Source: CAZOOA01 sp964581355 (GTDB taxonomy: Bacteria; Bacillota; Dethiobacteria; DTU022; UBA8154). From it: DNA of 22,547 nt. Every line of letters begins with the position of its first letter. The first letter of the stretch is position 1. The notes beneath the pieces are model-generated. The model was given only the letters and a program-made list of their open reading frames with translations. It was not told the origin of the DNA and searched no databases. Made by a program: the position numbers and the translations under genes. Positions 1 to 7,258 of this stretch are shown here, in pieces. Where the stretch lies: positions 1 to 22,547 of the forward strand of contig CAZOOA010000050.1 in the NCBI GenBank assembly GCA_964581355.1, read 5' to 3'.

Positions 1-31
1 GTGCGACAGGTTTTTCAATCCCGACACCCTG

Positions 32-511
32 CTACTTAACTTCAGCGCCTAAGTCCACTAACGCCCCGGCTATTTCTGCATATTCATTCTGCACTGCAAG
101 ATAAAGCGTTGTCCGGCCAAAACGATTGGTGGCATTGACATCCGCGCCGTTTTCTACCAGAAAGAGAACCATATCGAGATCTCCGTTTGCTACAGCGACA
201 CTTAAGGGAGTCCGACCAAAACTGTTTTTTACATCCACCTGGGCACCATTTTCTACCAGCAGAACTGCTACTTCATTATGCTCCCCCGACAGTGCAGAAA
301 ACAATGGCGTTCTGCCAAACCGGTTTTTTTCGTTCACATCGGCCCCATTTTCAATTAAAAGCTGAACATCCTCCAACTGTCCCCTGGATGCAGCCAAAAG
401 CAATTCTGAACTGTGGTAATTTCGAAAAGCTTGGGCTTCTTTTGCTTGAAATATACATACGAACAAAACCAAGCAGCAAAGCGTAACTTTAACTTCTATT
501 CGTGTCCACAT
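32..511 (-). CDS. Secreted ankyrin-repeat protein
   Basis: A 159-residue protein. The ATG at 511 is chosen because AGGAGAGGG lies just upstream on the minus strand (about 518-526) and because it places a signal peptide at the N-terminus: a short basic start (MWTRIEVK), a hydrophobic core rich in L, V and C, and an AQA-type cleavage site near residue 28. A longer frame runs to 559 but has no better site. The rest is four ankyrin units with the pattern FGRTPL...A...G....V..L.ENGA.VN, so the mature part is nearly all ankyrin fold. Ankyrin repeats bind protein partners; the partner is unknown. The start lies 23 bp inside the 3' end of the CBS-domain gene, so translation is probably coupled. Export is inferred from the leader; an uncleaved anchor is the alternative. 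Confidence 0.85.
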   Translation of the reverse strand: MWTRIEVKVTLCCLVLFVCIFQAKEAQAFRNYHSSELLLAASRGQLEDVQLLIENGADVNEKNRFGRTPLFSALSGEHNEVAVLLVENGAQVDVKNSFGRTPLSVAVANGDLDMVLFLVENGADVNATNRFGRTTLYLAVQNEYAEIAGALVDLGAEVK

Positions 512-959
512 TTTTTCCCTCTCCTGTATAGCTTTGCACTGATTCCATTTCTCCAGCACTAGCTAGTATTTCGGCGCAATACTCGATTATCTCTCTACGC
601 CGGATGATCCCAATAAAAATACTATTATCATCAACCACGGGAACAAAATTTTGATCAACTGCCAGAGAAATCAAATCAGAAATTTTGGAATCAATTTGTA
701 CTGGCATATTTATTGTTCTTCTAGACACATCTTTCAAATATACTTTTTCTGTACCCTCAAAGGTGAGTCCCGGGGTGTTTTTCAGTTTCCAAAGTAAATC
801 ACCCTCGGTCAAAGTTCCGGCATATTTCCCTTCGGAATCAATTAACGGAAGCGCTGTATAGCGATGGTACTCCATTTTCTCCAGGGCTTGTCGCATAGTA
901 CACTTCAGTGGCAGGTATACCACTTCTTTCTTGGGAATAAGAAAAAAAGCAATATTAAT
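489..959 (-). CDS. Two-CBS-domain protein, probable ATT start
   Basis: About 156 residues forming a CBS pair. The first CBS unit includes MRQALEKMEYHRYTALPLID and a GTLTEGDLLW stretch; the second covers VQIDSKISDLISLAVDQNFVPVVDD and ends IGIIRRREII. CBS pairs usually bind adenosine nucleotides and act as sensors, but there is no attached enzyme domain here, so the output is unknown. The start is odd. The frame stays open to a GTG at 986, but that GTG has no ribosome binding site. A perfect AGGAGGGG (973-966) lies six bases before ATT at 959, giving a protein that begins with NIAFFLIPKKEVVYLP, which from memory matches how relatives begin. The gene overlaps the ankyrin gene downstream and follows the transporter gene by about 160 bp. 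Confidence 0.85.
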   Translation of the reverse strand: MNIAFFLIPKKEVVYLPLKCTMRQALEKMEYHRYTALPLIDSEGKYAGTLTEGDLLWKLKNTPGLTFEGTEKVYLKDVSRRTINMPVQIDSKISDLISLAVDQNFVPVVDDNSIFIGIIRRREIIEYCAEILASAGEMESVQSYTGEGKNVDTNRS

Positions 960-1122
960 CGCAAACCCCTCCTGACAAAAATACACAGTTTTAATATTGT
1001 CTTAAGAGCACCCATTATTGTATATATTCGACACATCCTTAAGTAATTCCTCGGGGTTTTTTCCTCGAATTTAAAAAAAGCGACGATACGGTGTACAGCG
1101 GTTCCAACCAGCGAAACTTTTT

Positions 1123-2439
1123 TCAACCAGCCCTTTTTGCTTTTAAAAATGATTGGTAAACTGCCGCTGCCATGATAAATAACAACCCCGCTGCCAGGCA
1201 AATTAAGCGGATTCCTGTTTCTAAGCCTGCAGTTTGTTCCACAGAAAATATTAAAAAGCCAAACACTGCAGAACCAGCGGCCATAGATAGCTTGACAACA
1301 ATGCCCTGACCTGCATATAACAACGCCTCCCTGTGCTCTCCTGTTGCTTGACGCCTTATCTCGGATATCTCAGCTACAACGGCATTGGGTAAAACGACAA
1401 CCAGAGCCAGCGGGCCAGCAGTAAAAGCCAGCAATAAAGCCGCCTGAATTTGCGCACTACCCGGGAGCACGTTATGACCAACCAGGGAAAAGAGCGCGAT
1501 AAAGCCGCCGGCAAGCAAAAGAGCTGTTCCATAAAAAACATCTTTTCCCTTGTTTCTAACATATTGAAAGACCAGCACGACGCTCACCGCACTACCTAAA
1601 ACAAGAAGAAGGGCAGCAATAATTGAGATATCCATAATCGAGCCGACTCCCAGCAAAACGGATCCGATGTAAGGCACCAGCATAACAATCATAATAAATG
1701 AAGACCAAAGAAATGCCTGCATAGCAAGCCAGCACATAAAAGTTCTGTTATCCAGCAAAGAGCGTACTGCCTCCGACCAACCCGCAAACCCGGAGTGTTG
1801 TCCTTGTTGCTTCTGAACTGGGTTTTCCTGAAGCTGCAGGACAGGCCAAAGCAAAGCAAAAAGAAATAGAGGCACAAGAACAAAGGCGAGTGCCGGAAGT
1901 CCAATCAATGGTCCCAGAGTAGTAGACAAAATAAAGCCAAGGCCTGCCCCTGTTCCATAAAAAGCCACTTGGGAGGTAGCCATAGTAATCCGCTGCTCTT
2001 CATTAAAAGTGATCTCAGGCATCAAGGCCAAGTAAGGAACGGCAATAATACTGTAAGACAGGAAGAAAAAACCCAGCATCAAAGCGACCCAAAAAAAGTT
2101 TACAAAAGAAACGGACTCAACGGGTGGCTTCCAAATTAAAACAAAAGACAGAGCCAGAAGCAGTGCCCCCCAAAAGATAAACGGTTTACGCCTCCCCGAC
2201 TTAAAACTGGCCCGATCGCTGAAATAAGCAACAACAGGATCACTGAAAGCGTCAATAATCCGACCAAAAACCATGGCAGCGCTAACCAGGCCTACTTCCA
2301 GGTAAATGGGAGCTCCAGTGCCAGCCGGCGGAGCATAAAAATATACAACCCACTGGGCCACCATTTGGTGACAAATCCCTAGGCCAAGCATCACCATGGG
2401 GTACCATACTTTCACCTGGGATAGCAGTGCCAGAACCAT
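1123..2439 (-). CDS. MFS transporter, GPH sugar:cation symporter-like
   Basis: A 438-residue integral membrane protein with about twelve hydrophobic segments. The N-terminal half carries the GPH/MelB-type signature GRIIDAFSDPVVAYFSDR followed by KSGRRKPFIFWG, the loop between helices 2 and 3. A polar loop near residues 205-220 (QENPVQKQQGQHSG) separates the two six-helix halves. Family members import sugars, glycosides or other solutes with H+ or Na+, and some distant members take other substrates; the substrate cannot be read here. The ATG at 2439 is preceded by a G-rich binding site (AAGGGGGG). It faces away from the HAD phosphatase gene, leaving a 126-bp divergent promoter region. No sugar-metabolism genes are adjacent, so a sugar role is not supported by context. 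Confidence 0.88.
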   Translation of the reverse strand: MVLALLSQVKVWYPMVMLGLGICHQMVAQWVVYFYAPPAGTGAPIYLEVGLVSAAMVFGRIIDAFSDPVVAYFSDRASFKSGRRKPFIFWGALLLALSFVLIWKPPVESVSFVNFFWVALMLGFFFLSYSIIAVPYLALMPEITFNEEQRITMATSQVAFYGTGAGLGFILSTTLGPLIGLPALAFVLVPLFLFALLWPVLQLQENPVQKQQGQHSGFAGWSEAVRSLLDNRTFMCWLAMQAFLWSSFIMIVMLVPYIGSVLLGVGSIMDISIIAALLLVLGSAVSVVLVFQYVRNKGKDVFYGTALLLAGGFIALFSLVGHNVLPGSAQIQAALLLAFTAGPLALVVVLPNAVVAEISEIRRQATGEHREALLYAGQGIVVKLSMAAGSAVFGFLIFSVEQTAGLETGIRLICLAAGLLFIMAAAVYQSFLKAKRAG

Positions 2440-2534
2440 ACTTACCCCCCTTCAAACGGCCAATAGTAGAGGTTTTTAGTAATTCTTGCATAAGTAAAGA
2501 AAATCCTTTATGATTAAATGTAATGAGAAAGACT

Positions 2535-2540
2535 TATAAT
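2535..2540 (+). promoter_or_regulatory. Probable -10 box for the HAD gene
   Basis: A perfect TATAAT lies 25 bp before the TTG start of the HAD phosphatase gene. A matching -35 hexamer at 17-bp spacing (TGATTA) is poor, so only the -10 element is supported. A start point near 2547 would leave a leader of about 20 bases that still contains the GGGAG ribosome binding site. Confidence 0.4.
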
Positions 2541-2565
2541 TAAAAGACCGGGAGCGAGTTTAACA

Positions 2566-3270
2566 TTGTACAAATTCCTACTTTTTGACCTGGATGGAAC
2601 CTTGTTGGAACTGGATATGAGAATATTTATCCCCCGTTATATTGAAGTCCTCAGCATGCATTTTTCTTATTTAATGGAACCTGAACAATTTTCGGAACAC
2701 CTGCGTGAAAGCACCCGAGCTATGGTTTTGAATAAAGACCCTCAACTGACCAATGAGGAAGTTTTTTTGTGTCATTTTTTGTACAACACCGGGCTTTCCA
2801 GGGATGAAATCATGCCACAACTGAGCGACTTTTACCACAATACATTTGGCCAGTTGGCAGTTTACTCCAGGCAAGTTCCTCTGGCCCGTAAAATTATGGA
2901 AGCGGCCTTCTCTAAAAATCTAAATGTAACAATTGCCACTAACCCCGTATTTCCTCGTGCTGCAATTATTCACAGGTTGCGCTGGGCGGGGCTCGAAGAT
3001 TTTTCTTACCAACTGGTGACATCATACGAAATCATGCGCTATTGCAAGCCTCACCCCGAATACTATGAAGAAATTCTCCAGCTTTTGGGAGCGCGACCTG
3101 AGGAATGCTTGATGATCGGCAATGACACCCGGGACGATCTCCCGGCAAAAAATGCAGGCATCGACACCTTCCTGGTCCGTGATTTTCTGATTAAACGTGG
3201 AGAGCAAACCCTGAAAGCAGACCACGAAGGCTCCTTAAATGACCTACTTCATTTTATTCAGTCCATGTAA
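2566..3270 (+). CDS. HAD-superfamily hydrolase (phosphatase)
   Basis: A 234-residue haloacid-dehalogenase-type hydrolase. All four motifs are present: motif I DLDGT with the nucleophile Asp8 and acid Asp10; motif II Thr124 in TIATN; motif III Lys161 in CKPHPEYY; motif IV GNDTRDD with Asp187 and Asp191. The helical cap sits between motifs I and II (about residues 16-100), as in subfamily I phosphoglycolate-phosphatase-like enzymes. The expected reaction is Mg2+-dependent removal of phosphate from a small metabolite; the substrate is not predictable. The start is TTG at 2566, with GGGAG about 11 bases upstream. It is a single-gene unit: a -10 box lies in front and a strong terminator behind. 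Confidence 0.9.
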   Translation: MYKFLLFDLDGTLLELDMRIFIPRYIEVLSMHFSYLMEPEQFSEHLRESTRAMVLNKDPQLTNEEVFLCHFLYNTGLSRDEIMPQLSDFYHNTFGQLAVYSRQVPLARKIMEAAFSKNLNVTIATNPVFPRAAIIHRLRWAGLEDFSYQLVTSYEIMRYCKPHPEYYEEILQLLGARPEECLMIGNDTRDDLPAKNAGIDTFLVRDFLIKRGEQTLKADHEGSLNDLLHFIQSM

Positions 3271-3310
3271 CAGGGAAACTTAAAACTCCATTTTCATACT
3301 AAGAAATAGC

Positions 3311-3336
3311 AAAAGAGATGGCTTCCCATCTCTTTT
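3311..3336. terminator. Bidirectional intrinsic terminator
   Basis: A perfect 11-bp stem (AAAAGAGATGG with CCATCTCTTTT) closes a four-base CTTC loop. A T-run ends the stem on the plus strand and, because the left arm begins AAAA, also on the minus strand. It sits between the convergent HAD gene (ends 3270) and the ytfJ-like gene (ends 3382), so it can serve both. Confidence 0.85.
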
Positions 3337-3381
3337 ATCATGCCTTTTTCAGGTAGTCTGCAAACAACTTATTCGGACTAA

Positions 3382-3741
3382 TTATTCTTTTTCATCAGCA
3401 GACTTACGCTCAATCTTGGAAATGATGTCGGGAACCATTTCGAAAAGCTTATCCAGGGAGCCTCTTCCAGTAAGGGGGATTACACTTACCTCGCCATCCT
3501 TAATCACGATCATGGCATTGGGGCTAATTTTGCATCCCATGCCGCCTCCGGTGCCAGAGCCGTCATTTCCTTCATTATCTTTACCAGAACCTTCGCCTCC
3601 TCCAACGCCAAAAGCTACAGTGATAATTGGAACCAGGGTAATATCTCCTACCTGGAAAGGCTCGCCTACAACTGTTTCCGTGCGTAAAAACTTTTCCAGC
3701 CTCTCAAACATGGATTCCAACATGTTTCCGGCAACGTTCAT
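3382..3741 (-). CDS. ytfJ: GerW/YtfJ-family sporulation protein
   Basis: A 119-residue protein of the GerW (YtfJ) family. The N-terminal MLESMFERLEKFLRTETVVG and GDITLVPIITVAFGVGGG are the family hallmarks, followed by a long Gly/Ser/Asp-rich loop (GEGSGKDNEGNDGSGTGGGMG) and the C-terminal PNAMIVIKDGEVSVIPL strand pair. In Bacillus the protein is made during sporulation and is needed for efficient germination; its biochemical role is unknown. The ATG at 3741 is chosen because AAAGGAG lies nine bases upstream and the preceding in-frame residues are not family-like. An out-of-frame ATG-AAA-TGA lies between the binding site and the start. It follows the DUF2953 gene by 62 bp; a ytfI-ytfJ order is known in Bacillus subtilis. 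Confidence 0.93.
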   Translation of the reverse strand: MNVAGNMLESMFERLEKFLRTETVVGEPFQVGDITLVPIITVAFGVGGGEGSGKDNEGNDGSGTGGGMGCKISPNAMIVIKDGEVSVIPLTGRGSLDKLFEMVPDIISKIERKSADEKE

Positions 3742-3803
3742 TTCATTCCACTCCTTTTTAAAGTATGTTTCCTTTCTAAATTTATATACCCGTAAAACCT
3801 TGA

Positions 3804-4481
3804 TTACGTTGCAAAGCCCGGTTTGTTTTTTATTTTTTTCATTCTTCTCCACAACAATATAGTTTTCCTGGAGATTAGATAACGCAACAAACAGTAAATA
3901 ACAGCTATTCCCGTAAAAGAACCGCCTGCAGAAGCCTTTAGATCAAGCCCTGGCTCTTCCCAATTCGGTTCGAGGTTAATGGACACCTGGCCACAAAACT
4001 GCCTGGCCAGGTGATCCAGCGCCACGACCCAGCCAGTTAGGTGTGGTTCTTCAAATCCATACTTGCCCTGTAATGAAAAATAACGGGGCCGAATGGTGCG
4101 TAAAAGATCTTTCGCCAGGGCTATAAAATGGCTGCGAAGGCTTTCATCCAGAGCCAGTTTGGCAAGCTCCACCTTCGAAGTGACTGTCTTTTTTTTCTGT
4201 TTTTTTTCTGGCTTTGGCTTTTCTTTTTTTCCAAATATTAATGCTTCCAACCAGCGGGGCTGAAAAGAAAAACCCAGAAGATTTAATGAGAGAGCAGCTG
4301 TTTCTTTTTCGGGAAATGAAATTTCAACCTGGAAAAAAGGTGGACGGGCGAATTGTGCATTAAAAACAAATCGGTCCTGATAAAAAAAAGAAAAGTTGTA
4401 CCTGTACTTCCCCAGCATAATGACTGCTGCTAAAACCAGCAAAAGAATCAGGACAAGCAGCACATATGATAATATTGACAC
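3804..4481 (-). CDS. ytfI: DUF2953 (YtfI-like) membrane-anchored protein
   Basis: About 225 residues. One N-terminal membrane helix (SILSYVLLVLILLLVLAAVI) is followed by a domain resembling DUF2953, with YRYNFSFFYQDRFVFNAQ, then a lysine-rich linker (KKEKPKPEKKQKKK) and a C-terminal part containing LQGKYGFEEPHLTGWVVAL. DUF2953 proteins are spore-former proteins of unknown function, commonly next to ytfJ as here. Two starts are possible. ATG at 4502 overlaps the anti-sigma gene by 17 bp but has no binding site. GTG at 4481, just after the anti-sigma stop, has a G-rich tract (GGGGGGATAGG) in front and is preferred. The family call rests on architecture and neighbour order; the sequence itself is poorly conserved. 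Confidence 0.75.
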   Translation of the reverse strand: MSILSYVLLVLILLLVLAAVIMLGKYRYNFSFFYQDRFVFNAQFARPPFFQVEISFPEKETAALSLNLLGFSFQPRWLEALIFGKKEKPKPEKKQKKKTVTSKVELAKLALDESLRSHFIALAKDLLRTIRPRYFSLQGKYGFEEPHLTGWVVALDHLARQFCGQVSINLEPNWEEPGLDLKASAGGSFTGIAVIYCLLRYLISRKTILLWRRMKKIKNKPGFAT

Positions 4482-4485
4482 GTAC

Positions 4486-4917
4486 CTATCCCCCCGCTCC
4501 ATGAAGAGGCCAGAGTCTTGGAGTACCTACCTTCTTTTTGGCAGCTTTGCCCAGCTTTCGCCCGGCATATCCCATGAATGAAAGAACAAGCTTTCGCCCT
4601 GGAACAAAACTGGCACCGTGAAAAATATTCTTCCAGGCCAAATACTGTGTTTTGGTAATGTCTGTAAAAGCAACCTTTCCTCCCTGGCCACTACTGTCAA
4701 AGTAATGATCCAGGACCTTGGCTCTCAACCGGGGTAACTCCTCTGGTATTTCTATGTTTTTCCTGGAACTTTTCAAGTGCCAATCCAGGACAATATGTTG
4801 ATTTAGCTCTATCCGGCAGTCCGGACAGGATTTCAGGTGTTCATTTAACAAAATATGCTCCAGGTCACCTAATTGTCCATCTACATAAGCTTTGAGTAAT
4901 GATTGATTACAATTCAT
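4486..4917 (-). CDS. Zinc-finger anti-sigma factor, no membrane helix
   Basis: A 143-residue protein whose first 40 residues form a ZAS/zf-HC2 domain: H27-x3-C31-x2-C34 in HLKSCPDC, with upstream Cys3 as a possible further ligand. Such domains hold ECF sigma factors inactive. Most members continue into a membrane helix and an external sensor, but here the C-terminal half is basic and polar (RKLGKAAKKKVG) with no convincing membrane segment, so it is probably cytosolic. The ATG overlaps the sigma gene stop as ATGA (4-nt overlap), with GGAGGGAG upstream, the usual arrangement for a sigma/anti-sigma pair made in step. The signal it responds to is unknown; the Cys residues suggest redox or zinc as one option (inference). 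Confidence 0.85.
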   Translation of the reverse strand: MNCNQSLLKAYVDGQLGDLEHILLNEHLKSCPDCRIELNQHIVLDWHLKSSRKNIEIPEELPRLRAKVLDHYFDSSGQGGKVAFTDITKTQYLAWKNIFHGASFVPGRKLVLSFMGYAGRKLGKAAKKKVGTPRLWPLHGAGG

Positions 4918-5498
4918 ATTTCCACTCCCTCCAACAACCCCCGTTCTTGTAAACTTTTCTTCAAAAGTTTTCTTGCCCTGGAAACATTGCTTTTTACTGT
5001 CCCTTCAGGTTGTCCCAGGGCAGCAGCTATCTGCTTATAGCTCATTCCTTCAGTGCAGCGCAAGACTAATGAAGCACGATACAATGGAGGCAGTCGTTCC
5101 ATCGCCCCCATAATGAGATCGTGGCTGTCTTGAAAAACAATCTCCTTTTCCACATCCTGGCTGGATTCAAGGATGTCCAGGAACTCTTCCTCACTTGCTT
5201 CATTCACAGGAGCGTTTAAAGATAAATGAGTATGTTTCTGTTTGTCTCTCACGTAGTTTAGTGATGTATTAATGGCAATTTTTTTCAGCCAGGGCATTAT
5301 GGGTCGATTTTCGTCAAAAGAACGAATAGCGCGAAATACTTTCAAGTAAATTTCTTGCAAAATGTCCAGGGTTTCTTCCTTGTTTAAGGTAAAGCCATAG
5401 CAAAGCCTGTACAGGTAATTCTCATAAAAGGAAAGCAGTTCATCAAAAGCATCGCGATCATTCATCTTGCAGCGCCTTACAAGGCTTTCCATTTCCAT
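4914..5498 (-). CDS. ECF-type RNA polymerase sigma factor
   Basis: A 194-residue sigma-70 family protein with only regions 2 and 4. Region 2 spans about residues 12-83 (FDELLSFYENYLYRLCYGF, then DILQEIYLKVFRAIRSF and MPWLKKIAINTSLNYVRD). Region 4 spans about residues 130-185 (MERLPPLYRASLVLRCTEGM, with the helix-turn-helix SYKQIAAALGQPEGTVKSNV). The acidic stretch between them (EASEEEFLDILESS) is a normal ECF linker. It directs RNA polymerase to a specific promoter set and is presumably held by the adjoining anti-sigma protein. The ATG at 5498 has AAAGGAAAG upstream. The same transcript probably continues into the ytfI- and ytfJ-like genes, which suggests an envelope or spore connection but does not prove it. 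Confidence 0.93.
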   Translation of the reverse strand: MEMESLVRRCKMNDRDAFDELLSFYENYLYRLCYGFTLNKEETLDILQEIYLKVFRAIRSFDENRPIMPWLKKIAINTSLNYVRDKQKHTHLSLNAPVNEASEEEFLDILESSQDVEKEIVFQDSHDLIMGAMERLPPLYRASLVLRCTEGMSYKQIAAALGQPEGTVKSNVSRARKLLKKSLQERGLLEGVEI

Positions 5499-5527
5499 TA
5501 TTCTTTCCTTTCAGCTGCCATTAACAT

Positions 5528-5557
5528 ATAATACCCCTTGAAAAGCAGAAAGTTGCA
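5528..5557 (-). promoter_or_regulatory. Possible promoter of the sigma operon
   Basis: On the minus strand TGCAACTTTC (5557-5548) carries the AAC core typical of ECF -35 elements and resembles TGAAACnTTT. TATTAT (5533-5528) lies 17 bp beyond GCAACT. It may be an autoregulated ECF promoter or a weak vegetative one. No CGTC/CGTA -10 is visible, so the ECF reading is tentative. Confidence 0.3.
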
Positions 5558-5583
5558 CTTATATTAAAAAACTGCAAAAAATT

Positions 5584-7026
5584 CTACAAGAGTGGAGATA
5601 ACAGCCGTGCCCCGGATTCTTTAAACTTTGCGTAAAGGGGTCTTTTGGCAAATTCGTCCAAATCAACCTTGATACTGTGTTCCATATCCAGCCTGAACAG
5701 GTCTTCCATCTGCCGGGCAATGGTTTCATCATAGATAAACGCATTTATTTCAAAACTGTAGTAAAAGCTGCGCATATCCATGTTGGCCGTTCCAATAACA
5801 GCCACCTGGCTGTCAACGGCCAAGGTTTTGGCATGGACAAATCCCTTTTGGTACTGGTAAATTTCCACGCCGGCCCGGAGCAGTTCGGTAAAATATGAAC
5901 GGCTGGCCCAGTATACAATGCGGTGGTCCGGCTTTCCCGGGAAAACTATTTTTACATCAACACCGCCAAGGGCAGCAGCTTTTAATGCGGTGGCGATGCT
6001 GTCATCCAGGACCAGGTATGGGGTAGTGATAAATATATTTTCCCGGGCTGTGGCAATAGCAGTAAAATAGGCGTGGTGTATGGCCTCCCAGTTGCCATCC
6101 GGGCCGCTGGCCGCTATCTGGACCGGTTGATTGCCCAAGGAGTTTCTTTCAGGGAAAAACTCTTTTTCCTCTATTCGTTCTCCCGTGGTAAACTGCCAGT
6201 CACTGATAAACACTCCCTGCAGAATATCCAGGGAATCTCCCTGGATTTCCAGGTGTGTATCACGCCAAAAAGAAAAACGGTCCCCCCCGTCAATGTATTC
6301 GTCCCCGATATTTAAACCTCCCAGAAAGCCAATTCGTCCATCAACCAGCAGAATCTTGCGGTGATTCCGGTAATTGACCCAGGTGTTTGGCACCGGCAGC
6401 GTCAGGGGCATAAAGGCGGCACACTGCACCCCTGCTCCCTTTAACTCATTCAAGTATTGTTTTCCCAGCTTCCGGCTTCCCAACCCATCATATAGAAAAC
6501 GGACTTTTACCCCCTGCCGGGCTTTTGCTATCAGTCTTTTTTTTAATTCATTGCCGATTTCGTCATTCTTGACAATAAAATACTCCAAATGTATGTGGTG
6601 ACGAGCCCGTTCGATGGCAGCAAAAACAGCCTCAAATTTTTCTGTCCCGTTTTTCAAGACCCGGCAGCGGTTGTTTAAAGTGACATATGTAGGACTGATT
6701 GCGGAAATAATCCTGGACAGGCGCTTTTTATCAGTCAGAGAAATGCAATCGTCCCGCAATAGTTCTGTTGCCCCCCTTGCTGTTTCCAGTTTCTGTTTGA
6801 CTTGAGGAATATCTGCATGGTTCATCTTCCAAAAAAACTTGTAGCGGGATGAGCTACGCCCAAAAAAAAGATAAAAAAGAAGACCGATTACCGGTAGAAA
6901 GGCCAAAACTACAAGCCAGTATAGGGTCCTGTGGGGCGACCGGTTCTCGAAAAAAATGATTAGGCCTACCAAGTACACAGCCAGAGTAATTACCACGGGA
7001 ACCATTCCAGAAATCCATTCCGGCAT
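5584..7026 (-). CDS. cls: Cardiolipin synthase
   Basis: A 480-residue phospholipase-D-superfamily enzyme that joins two phosphatidylglycerols into cardiolipin and glycerol at the membrane. Two N-terminal membrane helices (about residues 5-27 and 34-56) precede two HKD motifs: His222-Lys224-Asp229 in HRKILLVDGRIGFLGGLNIG and His398-Lys400-Asp405 in HAKTLAVDSQVAVIGTANMD. Both catalytic histidines are present, and the length is normal for bacterial ClsA-type enzymes. The frame has an ATG at 7050 without a binding site. The ATG at 7026 follows AAAAGGAG by seven bases and is chosen. It is on the same strand as the sigma operon, 85 bp upstream of it, so read-through is possible. Confidence 0.95.
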   Translation of the reverse strand: MPEWISGMVPVVITLAVYLVGLIIFFENRSPHRTLYWLVVLAFLPVIGLLFYLFFGRSSSRYKFFWKMNHADIPQVKQKLETARGATELLRDDCISLTDKKRLSRIISAISPTYVTLNNRCRVLKNGTEKFEAVFAAIERARHHIHLEYFIVKNDEIGNELKKRLIAKARQGVKVRFLYDGLGSRKLGKQYLNELKGAGVQCAAFMPLTLPVPNTWVNYRNHRKILLVDGRIGFLGGLNIGDEYIDGGDRFSFWRDTHLEIQGDSLDILQGVFISDWQFTTGERIEEKEFFPERNSLGNQPVQIAASGPDGNWEAIHHAYFTAIATARENIFITTPYLVLDDSIATALKAAALGGVDVKIVFPGKPDHRIVYWASRSYFTELLRAGVEIYQYQKGFVHAKTLAVDSQVAVIGTANMDMRSFYYSFEINAFIYDETIARQMEDLFRLDMEHSIKVDLDEFAKRPLYAKFKESGARLLSPLL

Positions 7027-7194
7027 CGAAAATCTCCTTTTTGTTTTCATATTATTATTATTTTACATCGTCATAAAAAATCCTTCCACCCAGCGATATC
7101 CGTTGCATTATCGGATTAGCTCTGCCTTTTATGTACCGAATGGGTTTCAACCGCTTATTTCTCTACAAAAATCAACAGGATACTGTTTCATGAA

Positions 7195-7217
7195 TAAAAA
7201 AAGGCCCGAAAAAGGCC
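7195..7217 (-). terminator. Weak intrinsic terminator after dat
   Basis: On the minus strand GGCC (7217-7214), a seven-base loop and GGCC (7206-7203) form a short stem followed by an eight-T run. It lies about 40 bp after the aminotransferase stop. The stem is only four base pairs, so efficiency is uncertain. The rest of 7051-7258 shows no gene. Confidence 0.4.
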
Positions 7218-7258
7218 GATTAAAATTAAGAAACTGAAAACTGGACCACTGCTATTTG

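Noticed and set aside
905..1201. 98-codon minus-strand frame between the MFS and CBS genes
   Set aside because: It overlaps the ends of both genes in another frame, is basic and unstructured, and lacks a binding site.
7135..7237. Possible small gene on plus after cls
   Set aside because: The frame is antisense to the start of cls, lacks a binding site and ends in low-complexity sequence at the dat terminator.
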